Origin: Fischerella muscicola PCC 7414
GTDB taxonomy: Bacteria > Cyanobacteriota > Cyanobacteriia > Cyanobacteriales > Nostocaceae
Direction: 5' to 3'
Assembly (NCBI RefSeq): GCF_000317205.1
Contig: NZ_AJLK01000073.1
Span: 83,507-147,506 of the forward strand
Length of the DNA: 64,000 nt
How positions within the stretch are numbered: the stretch's first letter is position 1; each line of letters opens with the position of its first letter. Of the stretch, positions 8,886-16,488 are shown one piece after another. A program made the translations under genes and the position numbers. The notes under the pieces were generated by a model, which made no database searches, was not told where the DNA came from, and saw nothing but the letters and a program-made list of their open reading frames with translations.

Positions 8886-9050
8886 TTATTCAGCATCAAT
8901 TGCTGCTGCTCCCTCATCTTCTTCACTCTTTGGTGGTCTTTGTTGGAACCTTCTCTGCATCCGTCCTGTAGTAGTCCGTTTACGAAACTTTCGGGCATAC
9001 GCCTGGTTCCGTAGCGCCTTTTCTTTTTTCGGATTGCGGCGCTTAGCCAT
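8886..9050 (-). CDS. Small basic conserved protein, function unknown
   Basis: A 54-residue protein starting MAKRRNPKKEKALRNQAYA and continuing with RKFRKRTTTGRMQRR, strongly basic over the first 38 residues, with an acidic, alanine-rich tail ending IDAE. The ATG at 9050 is chosen because GAGGTG stands three bases upstream; an earlier in-frame ATG eight codons upstream lacks a site. The composition suggests nucleic-acid or ribosome binding, like a small ribosomal or ribosome-associated protein, but it does not match S21 or any other ribosomal protein I can recall. It is a lone gene with a long upstream gap and a MITE-like element directly after its stop. Confidence 0.7.
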   Translation of the reverse strand: MAKRRNPKKEKALRNQAYARKFRKRTTTGRMQRRFQQRPPKSEEDEGAAAIDAE

Positions 9051-9255
9051 GTTCACCTCATGAATAAACAACAAAAAGCCTTACTTAGGCGATATCTAGG
9101 CAAATTTTAGCTAGGATTATCTTTAATTTTAGTTTGAGCCTAGTTTAGCTTTGATATTCCTGCGCCAAAAAGCAGCAGAATTATTTAAAAGACAGGCTAA
9201 ACCTGTGAAATCGCTATATAAAACCCACTCAAATCTATATTATGAGACTGGAGGA

Positions 9256-9440
9256 GGTTTTATTTCCTGCTTCTACCAAGAGCGCTGACATAGCAGTTCC
9301 CACAACTGGTAAATCCACAAGGGCGCACTGCTTTATCTTCTTGTCCACAGGCGTAAATTCGGAAGCCACTGCGTTCGGAGGTTTCCCTCGTCATAGCATG
9401 TGGTGTGATTTATTCTCCCTATTTGCTCCCAAAGGTTTGA
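9256..9440 (-). pseudogene. Possible transposase (TnpB-like) C-terminal remnant
   Basis: The minus strand reads TSERSGFRIYACGQEDKA followed by more text and a stop near 9267. This resembles the ACG(Q/E)ED tail of IS200/IS605-type TnpB proteins of cyanobacteria. A second frame upstream reads LKPLGANRENKSHHM, so a frameshift would be needed. No zinc-finger or catalytic part is present and no element ends are seen. Only a weak assignment is possible. Confidence 0.3.
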
Positions 9441-9444
9441 GCTT

Positions 9445-10187
9445 ACTGTAGTTTGACTTAATCTGAATCAGCCTTGCGCTTTATCTGGACGCTTCGATTG
9501 CCTAGCTTTACCAGGTATTTAATGCGCCAGATTGTTAAACAGCAATCTATACTAACGCATCCTGTATGATTGTGTCAACTTCAATTCAGATTCATATTTA
9601 ATAACTCTGTCTTTAGTTAGACGTATTGAGGAAGGAAAATGATACAATAAGACGCGAATTCACGAATTAATATGAATTTAAAATTAATAACAATCATAAA
9701 TAAATAATTAAGTCAGCAATATGATTGAATTTGATTTTAGAACATGAGTCATTTGTATCTATCAAATCTAAATGACTATTGCCTCTATTGAAAAACTATT
9801 ATTGCTATAACTGAAAATACAAAGTCATTTAGGGATATTTGAAAACTAAAAATCATAAATACATTTGGAAAAACATTTAAAAATTTCATTAAAAAAAGCT
9901 TGGGATTTTGTATAAAATTTTGAGATGATTTTTATAGACTAAATAACTATTTAACTTCGTTTTCGACCGGTATATATCTTGCTTAGGGAAGTTTAATTAT
10001 GTATACTGAACATTCACAATAATTGTTGCAAGTAGATGTTAGAATTTACAATGTTCTAAGCTAATCATTTGCATTAACCCAAAATCACAAGTTTTCTTGT
10101 ATAAGAACATACTCAACAATTTCGTTGAGTGAATGTGATTAATGGGTAATTTCAAAGTAAAACACACAATTTACCAAAATTTGCAGA
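9445..10187. other. Long AT-rich gap without recognised genes
   Basis: About 740 bases of AT-rich sequence with no convincing reading frame, hairpin or repeat array. It probably contains the promoter of the NUDIX gene. Confidence 0.5.
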
Positions 10188-10682
10188 TTGAACGTTTTGG
10201 CTTTTTTTACTGTGGCAATCCAGTCCACACGTAGCTTATGGCGCTTTGGGCAAACTGTACTGGGGATTATTTTCCGTCATCCGATCCCTGGTACAAGCAT
10301 TATTCCAATTTTACCTGATGGTCAAATAGTCCTTATTCGGAGACGAGATAATGGTCGCTGGGCATTACCAGGGGGTATGGTTGACTGGGGAGAAGATATA
10401 CCAAGTGCAGTTTGCCGAGAACTGATGGAAGAAACAGGATTGGAGTTAGTCAGGATTCGGCGTTTAGTAGGAGTTTATTCTGCCCCAGATCGTGATCCAA
10501 GAATCCATTCAATATGTATTGTAGTAGAAGCAGATGTGCAAGGAAAAATGGAGATTCAAGACACATTAGAAGTAATGGAAATCCAGGCTTTTCCTCTCAA
10601 TTCTTTGCCCCAAGAGTGCATGTCTCATGACCATAATCGCCAACTAGAAGATTACTTAAACGGTCTGACAACACTGGCATAA
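10188..10682 (+). CDS. NUDIX hydrolase
   Basis: NUDIX enzymes hydrolyse nucleoside diphosphates linked to another group. The complete 23-residue NUDIX box is present around residues 67-89: G-MVDWG-E, then seven residues, then RELMEETGL, so the catalytic REx2E core is intact. The protein is 164 residues if the TTG at 10188 is used. A GTG eight codons later (10212), giving MAIQSTRSLWRFG, is an equally plausible start; neither has a good ribosome site. The N-terminal 25 residues are hydrophobic but short. The alpha/beta hydrolase gene follows after about 90 bases. The substrate is unknown. Confidence 0.9.
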   Translation: MNVLAFFTVAIQSTRSLWRFGQTVLGIIFRHPIPGTSIIPILPDGQIVLIRRRDNGRWALPGGMVDWGEDIPSAVCRELMEETGLELVRIRRLVGVYSAPDRDPRIHSICIVVEADVQGKMEIQDTLEVMEIQAFPLNSLPQECMSHDHNRQLEDYLNGLTTLA

Positions 10683-10773
10683 TTTTTAGTGGTTGATAGT
10701 TGGTAGTTAATTGTTGGTAGTTTCTCCAAACAACAAACAATATTCATCAAATAACTTAGTTACTAAATTAAAA

Positions 10774-11589
10774 ATGAATAACTTATTTCGTAACTCTCGA
10801 AGAAAGCTTTCTCAAGGGTTATTATTCTGGCGTGAAATTGGGAATGGAATACCTGTAGTTTTCTTGCATGGTGCTTGGAATGATAGCAGTGAATGGGTAG
10901 CTGTAATGGAGTCAATTTCAGCAGATTTTCATTGTTTTGCACCAGATTTATTTGGTTTTGGTGAATCTGATTATCCTAATATTCACTACTCGATAGATTT
11001 ACAAGTTGAATGTCTTGCTGAGTTATTACAAGCTTTGAAATTAGAAAGGATATATTTAGTGGGGCATTCCCTTGGCAGTTGGATTGCTGCAAGTTATGCT
11101 TTAAAGTATCCAGAACAAGTATATGGATTGGTACTAGTAGCACCAGAGGGTGTAGAGACTGAGGAATTAGACAAAAATTGGAAAAAAATACAGGGTTTGA
11201 TGAAACGTCCCCTGTGGATATTTAAATTATTAAGAATACTTAGTCCATTGACTAAAATCTTAGGTTTAGATACACAAATTGAACAGGATTGGCAACAAAG
11301 AAAAATGATGTTGCAATATCCTACAGCTAGTAATTTATTGTTCCTACGTCAATTACCAGAAATTCGTGCCGAATTATTACAAGAAAAATTAGATTTTTTA
11401 ACAACTCCTGTTTTTATTTTACAGGGCGGCAAAGATACACCTGATGCATTAGCTAAGAGTAATAAATACGCGAGTTTGCTTCCACAAGCCAACTTAAAAA
11501 TTATTGCCCACGTAGGCAATAATTTACCAGAAATGTGTGCAGCAATTGTGGCTGGAGAGATTCGGGATTTTATTAAAATCAATAAATGA
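10774..11589 (+). CDS. Alpha/beta hydrolase
   Basis: A 271-residue serine hydrolase of the alpha/beta fold. VVFLHGAWNDSSEW near residue 30 gives the oxyanion-hole HG motif. YLVGHSLGSWIAA near residue 100 is the nucleophile elbow with G-H-S-L-G. FILQGGKDTPDALAK near residue 215 supplies the late Asp. The catalytic His would normally lie near IIAHVGNNLPE; it is present but the context is HVGNNLP rather than the usual GHxxxxExP. I chose ATG 10774 (MNNLFRNSRRK) because the upstream in-frame TTG lies in a TTGTTGG repeat. It follows the NUDIX gene and converges with coaX. The substrate cannot be inferred. Confidence 0.88.
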   Translation: MNNLFRNSRRKLSQGLLFWREIGNGIPVVFLHGAWNDSSEWVAVMESISADFHCFAPDLFGFGESDYPNIHYSIDLQVECLAELLQALKLERIYLVGHSLGSWIAASYALKYPEQVYGLVLVAPEGVETEELDKNWKKIQGLMKRPLWIFKLLRILSPLTKILGLDTQIEQDWQQRKMMLQYPTASNLLFLRQLPEIRAELLQEKLDFLTTPVFILQGGKDTPDALAKSNKYASLLPQANLKIIAHVGNNLPEMCAAIVAGEIRDFIKINK

Positions 11590-11593
11590 TGAA

Positions 11594-12409
11594 TTATGAA
11601 TTCTGAAAATTTTGCTCATTATGGATTTTTTCCATTCCCCAAAATATTAAATTTGGTTCCACAATCAAGCGCGTTGCAATCTCAGGAAATAGGGATTGAA
11701 GATATTTAGTTAATAAAGTGCGATCGCCTCCAGTAATGGCAATCTTACCTTGGGGAAATGACTGCCACCATGTTTCCACAAAATCTTTGATTCCTGCTAG
11801 CAAAGTATATATCACCCCACTTTGGATTGCTTCTTGAGTATTCACAGCAAAGCGTTGCGGTAAATCTTGGGGTAATTCTACATCTGGTAATTGCCCTGTA
11901 TTTTCAGCAAGGGTTGCCATTTGTAAACCCAATCCTGGCAGAATTGCACCCCCAAAAAAATTTTGATTAGCGTCAGCACCAGTAAAGGTGAGTGATGTAC
12001 CCGCATCTATTACTAACATGGGAAAACCCCAAGTTTTCCCCGCACCCCACAAAGCTAAAGCCCGGTCAATTCCTAAGGTAGGATACATACCTTGGAGAGG
12101 TATTTCGTCTAAGGTAATAACACTTACATTGGGGTAAGTTAACCATAAGGCTGTTTGGCTAGGAACCACTGAGGCAAGGAGGAGGGGGAGAGATGGAGTA
12201 GTGGGGGGAGTGTGGGGAGTGTGGGGAGTGGGGGAAGTATGGGGACTAGAGGAAAGGATTTCCTTTACCTCGGACAGTGTTTGACATTTAGATAAATAGT
12301 ATACGAACGACTTAGGCAGGCGTTGTGTATCGTAGGTATGGCAAAGTGTATTGCCATCAAACAAGCCCCAGTGCAAGTGTGAATTACCAATTATAAGAGC
12401 TAACCACAT
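11594..12409 (-). CDS. coaX: Type III pantothenate kinase
   Basis: CoaX phosphorylates pantothenate, the first step of coenzyme A synthesis. The 271-residue protein shows [11 protein letters not shown] and [14 protein letters not shown], matching the GxDR and D-x-GT motifs, and ends with a FWGMEKI type tail. In the first phosphate motif, normally D-x-G-N-T, the protein reads [11 protein letters not shown], so the usual first Asp is Ile. From memory, other cyanobacterial CoaX proteins look similar. Residues of about 52-77 ([17 protein letters not shown]) are low complexity, encoded by a CTCCCCACACTCCCC-type repeat that also occurs between genes. Its stop lies four bases from the stop of the converging hydrolase. 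Confidence 0.87.
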   Translation of the reverse strand: MWLALIIGNSHLHWGLFDGNTLCHTYDTQRLPKSFVYYLSKCQTLSEVKEILSSSPHTSPTPHTPHTPPTTPSLPLLLASVVPSQTALWLTYPNVSVITLDEIPLQGMYPTLGIDRALALWGAGKTWGFPMLVIDAGTSLTFTGADANQNFFGGAILPGLGLQMATLAENTGQLPDVELPQDLPQRFAVNTQEAIQSGVIYTLLAGIKDFVETWWQSFPQGKIAITGGDRTLLTKYLQSLFPEIATRLIVEPNLIFWGMEKIHNEQNFQNS

Positions 12410-12559
12410 TTTTAATATATTTTCAAAAAGATTAAAAAAACAATAGTAATACTATCGTTGTTGATTTAAAGCTCGAATGTCGCTAGAGCTATGCTAGAAG
12501 ACTAGAGTTATACATTTCTTCTACCTAAGGATATCCAACTACGTGGCGAGTAGTTAAGT

Positions 12560-12608
12560 TGTTAAGCAATAGGGAATAGGCAATAGGGAATAGGGGATAG
12601 AGAAATAA
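12560..12608. repeat. GGGAATAG-type tandem repeat upstream of flv3
   Basis: GCAATAGGGAATAGGCAATAGGGAATAGGGGATAG-like units in tandem. It lies between coaX and the NtcA-type promoter. Confidence 0.65.
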
Positions 12609-12694
12609 TATGTGTAATTAATTTCTGCCTAAGTAGTCCTACACCTTACACCCTTATACCCAGTTCTGAACTCCTGATGCTCTTAAATTTTTTG

Positions 12695-12743
12695 GTACAG
12701 ATTTATACTTTTAGTTTTTTTTAAGCAATCTATAAATAAATTA
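12695..12743 (+). promoter_or_regulatory. NtcA-activated promoter of flv3-flv1
   Basis: GTA CAGATTTA TAC (12695-12708) is a perfect GTA-N8-TAC NtcA site. Exactly 22 bases later stands TATAAA (12731-12736), a good -10 box. The predicted start near 12743 places the site centre at about -41.5, the class II spacing for NtcA-activated promoters. The ATG of flv3 is about 73 bases further on. Confidence 0.75.
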
Positions 12744-12815
12744 ATAAATATTTACAATACCTCCGTGTCAAAATAGCAATAGAGGAAAAATACTCATTTG
12801 CTATGGAGGGCAGTT

Positions 12816-14534
12816 ATGGTGGCGCTCACCGAAAACCCCAAGAAAAGGCTAACCGTACAGGTGGTCGATATTGCTGAACAAACAACCACCATTCGTTCTC
12901 TGGACTGGGATCGCGATCGCTTCGATATTGAATTTGGTCTACAAAACGGTACTACCTATAACTCGTTTATCATACGCGGTGAGCAGACTGCTTTAGTCGA
13001 TACCTCTCACGAAAAGTTTCGCCAGTTATATTTAGATACCCTTAAAAATCAAATTAATCCAGCAGACATTAACTATTTAATTATCAGTCATACTGAGCCA
13101 GATCACAGTGGTTTAGTTAAAGATGTCCTGCAACTCGCCCCGGATGTTACCGTTGTTGGTTCCAAGGTGGCGATTCAGTTTTTGGAAGATTTGGTGCATC
13201 AACCGTTCAAGCGGCGAATTGTGAAAAATGGCGATCGCTTAGATTTAGGTAACGGGCATGAGCTAGAATTTGTCATTGCACCAAACTTACACTGGCCCGA
13301 CACTATCTTTACCTACGACCATAAAACCCAAATTCTGTTTACTTGTGATGCTTTTGGGTTACATTATTGCTCAGATGACACTTTTGACGAAGATTTAGAA
13401 GCCATCTCTCCAGATTTTGAATTTTACTATGAATGCTTGATGGCTCCTAATGCGCGGTCGGTGCTGTCTGCACTCAAACGCATGGGTGAATTGGAGAAAA
13501 TTGGCATGATTGCTACAGGTCATGGGCCACTACTTTATCACAACGTTGAAGAACTCACCGGACGCTACCGCAGTTGGAGTCAATCTCAAACCAAGGCAGA
13601 AACTACAGTAGGAGTATTTTACGTTCCTGGTTATGGTTGGAGCGATCGCTTAGCCCAAGCTATGAGCAATGGTATTACCAAAACAGGCGTAGCAGTGGAA
13701 TTGGTAGACCTCAAAACCGCAGACTTGCAAGAACTCCGGGAAATTGTTGGTCGTTGTGCAGGGATTGTTGTCGGCACACCACCAGTATCTAACCCAGCCG
13801 CACAAACTGCCCTTAGCACAGTTTTAGGTTCGGCTAAAGAAAAACAAGCCGTGGGGATTTTTGAATCCAATGGTGGTGATGACGAACCAATTTATCCCCT
13901 AATGAATAAATTCCGGGATTTGGGTTTAACACCAGCCTTCCCAGCGATTCAAATTCGAGAAACACCCACAGAAAATACCTACAAGCTTTTAGAAGAAGCC
14001 GGAACAGACTTAGGGCAATGGGTGACACGGGATAAAAGCATCAAACAGATGAAATCTCTAGATGCTGACGTGGATAAAGCCTTAGGTAGACTTAGTGGTG
14101 GGTTGTATATCATTACTGCCCAAAAAGGTGATGTGAAAAGTGCCATGCTTGCCTCTTGGGTTAGTCAAGCTAGCTTCAAACCCTTAGGAGTATCAATTGC
14201 AGTGGCAAAAGATCGGGCGATCGAATCACTCATGCAAGTGGGCGATAAATTTGTGTTGAACGTCCTGGAAGAGGGCAATTACCAAAGCTTAATGAAACAT
14301 TTCCTCAAACGCTTCGCCCCTGGTGCAGATCGTTTTGAAGGAGTTAGAACCCAAAGTGCCCAAAATGGCGCCCCTATCCTCACCGACGCATTGGCATACA
14401 TGGAGTGCGAAGTTACCAGTAGGATGGACTGTGGCGATCACTGGATTGTCTACAGTACAGTTGATGCCGGACGGGTAAGTAAGCCAGATGCTTTAACGGC
14501 TGTACACCATCGTAAGGTGGGTAATCATTATTAG
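12816..14534 (+). CDS. flv3: Flavodiiron protein, canonical diiron type (Flv3-like)
   Basis: Class C flavodiiron proteins reduce O2 to water with electrons from the photosynthetic chain. The 572-residue protein has a metallo-beta-lactamase-like diiron domain with HTEPDH at residues 92-97, NLHWPD, CDAFGLH and TGHGP, so the metal ligands are canonical. A flavodoxin-like domain (from about residue 260) and a C-terminal flavin-reductase domain (ASWVSQASFKPLGVSIAVAKDR) follow. ATG 12816 is chosen because GGAGGG lies six bases upstream. It is followed by flv1 with a 207-base repeat-filled gap. The NtcA-type promoter and adjacency to flv1 suggest the heterocyst pair Flv3B/Flv1B of Anabaena, which protects nitrogenase; this is inference. 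Confidence 0.93.
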   Translation: MVALTENPKKRLTVQVVDIAEQTTTIRSLDWDRDRFDIEFGLQNGTTYNSFIIRGEQTALVDTSHEKFRQLYLDTLKNQINPADINYLIISHTEPDHSGLVKDVLQLAPDVTVVGSKVAIQFLEDLVHQPFKRRIVKNGDRLDLGNGHELEFVIAPNLHWPDTIFTYDHKTQILFTCDAFGLHYCSDDTFDEDLEAISPDFEFYYECLMAPNARSVLSALKRMGELEKIGMIATGHGPLLYHNVEELTGRYRSWSQSQTKAETTVGVFYVPGYGWSDRLAQAMSNGITKTGVAVELVDLKTADLQELREIVGRCAGIVVGTPPVSNPAAQTALSTVLGSAKEKQAVGIFESNGGDDEPIYPLMNKFRDLGLTPAFPAIQIRETPTENTYKLLEEAGTDLGQWVTRDKSIKQMKSLDADVDKALGRLSGGLYIITAQKGDVKSAMLASWVSQASFKPLGVSIAVAKDRAIESLMQVGDKFVLNVLEEGNYQSLMKHFLKRFAPGADRFEGVRTQSAQNGAPILTDALAYMECEVTSRMDCGDHWIVYSTVDAGRVSKPDALTAVHHRKVGNHY

Positions 14535-14735
14535 GGTATGAGAAGTATGAGGGGTATGAGGAGTATGAGGAGTATGAGGGGTATGAGAAGTATGAGGGGA
14601 TGAGAAGTATGAGAAGTACAAAGATAAAACATTTCTTTTACTCCCCCCACCTCCCCTACTCCCCCCACTCCCCTCACTCCTCACACTCCCCCCACCTCCC
14701 CTACTCCCCTCACTCCCCCACTCCCCTATCCCTAA
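14535..14735. repeat. Purine-rich then pyrimidine-rich repeats between flv3 and flv1
   Basis: GAGTATGAGGGGTATGAG units (14538-14618) are followed by CTCCCCCCACCTCCCC units (about 14641-14727). The two halves are loosely complementary, so the transcript could fold into a long hairpin between the cistrons. Confidence 0.75.
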
Positions 14736-14741
14736 AAAACT

Positions 14742-16451
14742 ATGACATCCACAAAACCCCGTGACGTTCAAATTCTTCCGATCGCAACAGATACAACAAT
14801 ATTGCGATCGCGCAGTTGGACTCGTCTGAGATTTGAAATTGAATACGCCCTCGCTAAGGGTACAACTGCAAATTCCTATTTGATTCAAGGCGATAAAATC
14901 GCCCTGATTGATCCACCAGGCGAAACATTTACGGAAATTTACTTAGATGCCTTGCAAAAAAGGTTAGATTTAAAACAACTTGATTATGTGATTCTCGGTC
15001 ACGTTAATCCCAACCGTGCTGCTACTTTAAAAGTTTTGCTGGAACGTGCGCCCCAGATCACTTTTGTTTGTTCTAATCCAGGAGCAATCAATTTGCGGGG
15101 GGCATTGGAAAATCCAGATTTGCCCATTTTGGTGAAACGTGGGGAAGAAACCCTCGATTTAGGCAAAGGTCATCACCTGCAATTTATTCCCACACCTAAT
15201 CCCCGCTACCCTGACCAACTCTGTACCTACGACCCACAAACAGAAATTTTATACACAGATAAGCTGTTTGGGGCGCATATCTGCGGCGATCAGGTATTTG
15301 ATGAAGGCTGGCAAATTTTTCTCGAAGACAGACGCTATTATTTTGAGTGTCTGATGGCTCCTCATGCCCGTCAAATCGAAACCTCATTGGAAAAACTTGC
15401 CGATTTGCCAGTGAGGATGTATGCCCCCAATCACGGGCCCTTGGTGCGTTATGGCTTAATTGATTTAACGAAAGCGTATCGGGAGTGGAGTCAGCACCAG
15501 ACATCTCAAGATACTACCGTGGCATTAATTTATGCTTCTGCTTACGGGAATACCGCAACCTTAGCCCAAGCGATCGCCCACGGTATTACTAAAGCAGGTG
15601 TCAGTGTTGAATCCATTAACTGTGAAGTCGCCGAACCCAGCGAAATTCAAGCTGCTGTCGAGAAAGCAGCAGGATTTATCATTGGTTCCCCTACCCTTGG
15701 TGGACATGCACCGACACCAGTCCAGACTGCTTTGGGTATTGTACTTTCCACTGCTGCCAAAAACAAACTCGCCGGTGTTTTTGGTTCCTACGGTTGGAGT
15801 GGCGAAGCCATTGATTTAATTGAAGGCAAACTCAAAGATGCTGGTTATCAATTTGGCTTTGAACCTATCCGAGTCAAATTCAAACCCAACGATGTCACTT
15901 TGCAAACTTGTGAAGAAGCCGGAACAGACTTCGCCCAAGCACTAAAAAAAGCCAAAAAAGTTCGTACTTCCAGTCAACCTGCCAGCAATGTCGAACAAGC
16001 TGTAGGGCGGATTATTGGTTCTTTATGTGTGATTACAGCTAAGCGGGGGGACATATCTAGCGCAATGTTAGCTTCTTGGGTATCTCAGGCTAGCTTTAAT
16101 CCTCCTGGTTTCACTGTTGCTGTTGCCAAAGATCGGGCTATTGAACCGTTGACACACTCCGGTAATCAATTCGTTCTCAATATTCTCAAAGAAGGGAACC
16201 ACATAGGGTTAATGAAACACTTCCTGAAACCCTTTGGGCCAGCACAAGATCGTTTTACTGGTGTTGCTACTACAGAAGCCGAGAACGGCAATCCTATCCT
16301 TACAGATGCCTTAGCTTACCTGGAATGTACCGTACAAACTCGGATGGAAGCTGGCGACCACTGGCTAGTGTACGCGACTATAGATAATGGCAAAGTACTT
16401 AGTGATGGTGTAACTGCCGTGCATCACCGCAAGTCAGGAAATCACTATTAA
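14742..16451 (+). CDS. flv1: Flavodiiron protein, non-canonical diiron site (Flv1-like)
   Basis: The 569-residue partner of the preceding gene, with the same order of diiron-like, flavodoxin and flavin-reductase domains. The diiron ligands are replaced: GHVNPNR at residues 86-92 instead of HxExDH, NPRYPD instead of NLHWPD, and TDKLFGAH instead of CDAFGLH. These substitutions (N, R, K) are the mark of Flv1/Flv2-type proteins, which act as heteromers with Flv3/Flv4. No sll0218-like gene lies between the two, favouring flv3-flv1 over flv4-flv2. The start ATG has no clear ribosome site and is directly preceded by the repeat tract. It ends 37 bases from the converging caspase-like gene. Confidence 0.92.
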   Translation: MTSTKPRDVQILPIATDTTILRSRSWTRLRFEIEYALAKGTTANSYLIQGDKIALIDPPGETFTEIYLDALQKRLDLKQLDYVILGHVNPNRAATLKVLLERAPQITFVCSNPGAINLRGALENPDLPILVKRGEETLDLGKGHHLQFIPTPNPRYPDQLCTYDPQTEILYTDKLFGAHICGDQVFDEGWQIFLEDRRYYFECLMAPHARQIETSLEKLADLPVRMYAPNHGPLVRYGLIDLTKAYREWSQHQTSQDTTVALIYASAYGNTATLAQAIAHGITKAGVSVESINCEVAEPSEIQAAVEKAAGFIIGSPTLGGHAPTPVQTALGIVLSTAAKNKLAGVFGSYGWSGEAIDLIEGKLKDAGYQFGFEPIRVKFKPNDVTLQTCEEAGTDFAQALKKAKKVRTSSQPASNVEQAVGRIIGSLCVITAKRGDISSAMLASWVSQASFNPPGFTVAVAKDRAIEPLTHSGNQFVLNILKEGNHIGLMKHFLKPFGPAQDRFTGVATTEAENGNPILTDALAYLECTVQTRMEAGDHWLVYATIDNGKVLSDGVTAVHHRKSGNHY

Positions 16452-16488
16452 GATAAAGAAGGCGTACGCATATTATCACACTGCATAG

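Noticed and set aside
14493..14888. Minus-strand frame rich in Thr-Pro-His-Thr and Gly-Ser
   Set aside because: It is a translation of the low-complexity tract between flv3 and flv1 and overlaps flv1.
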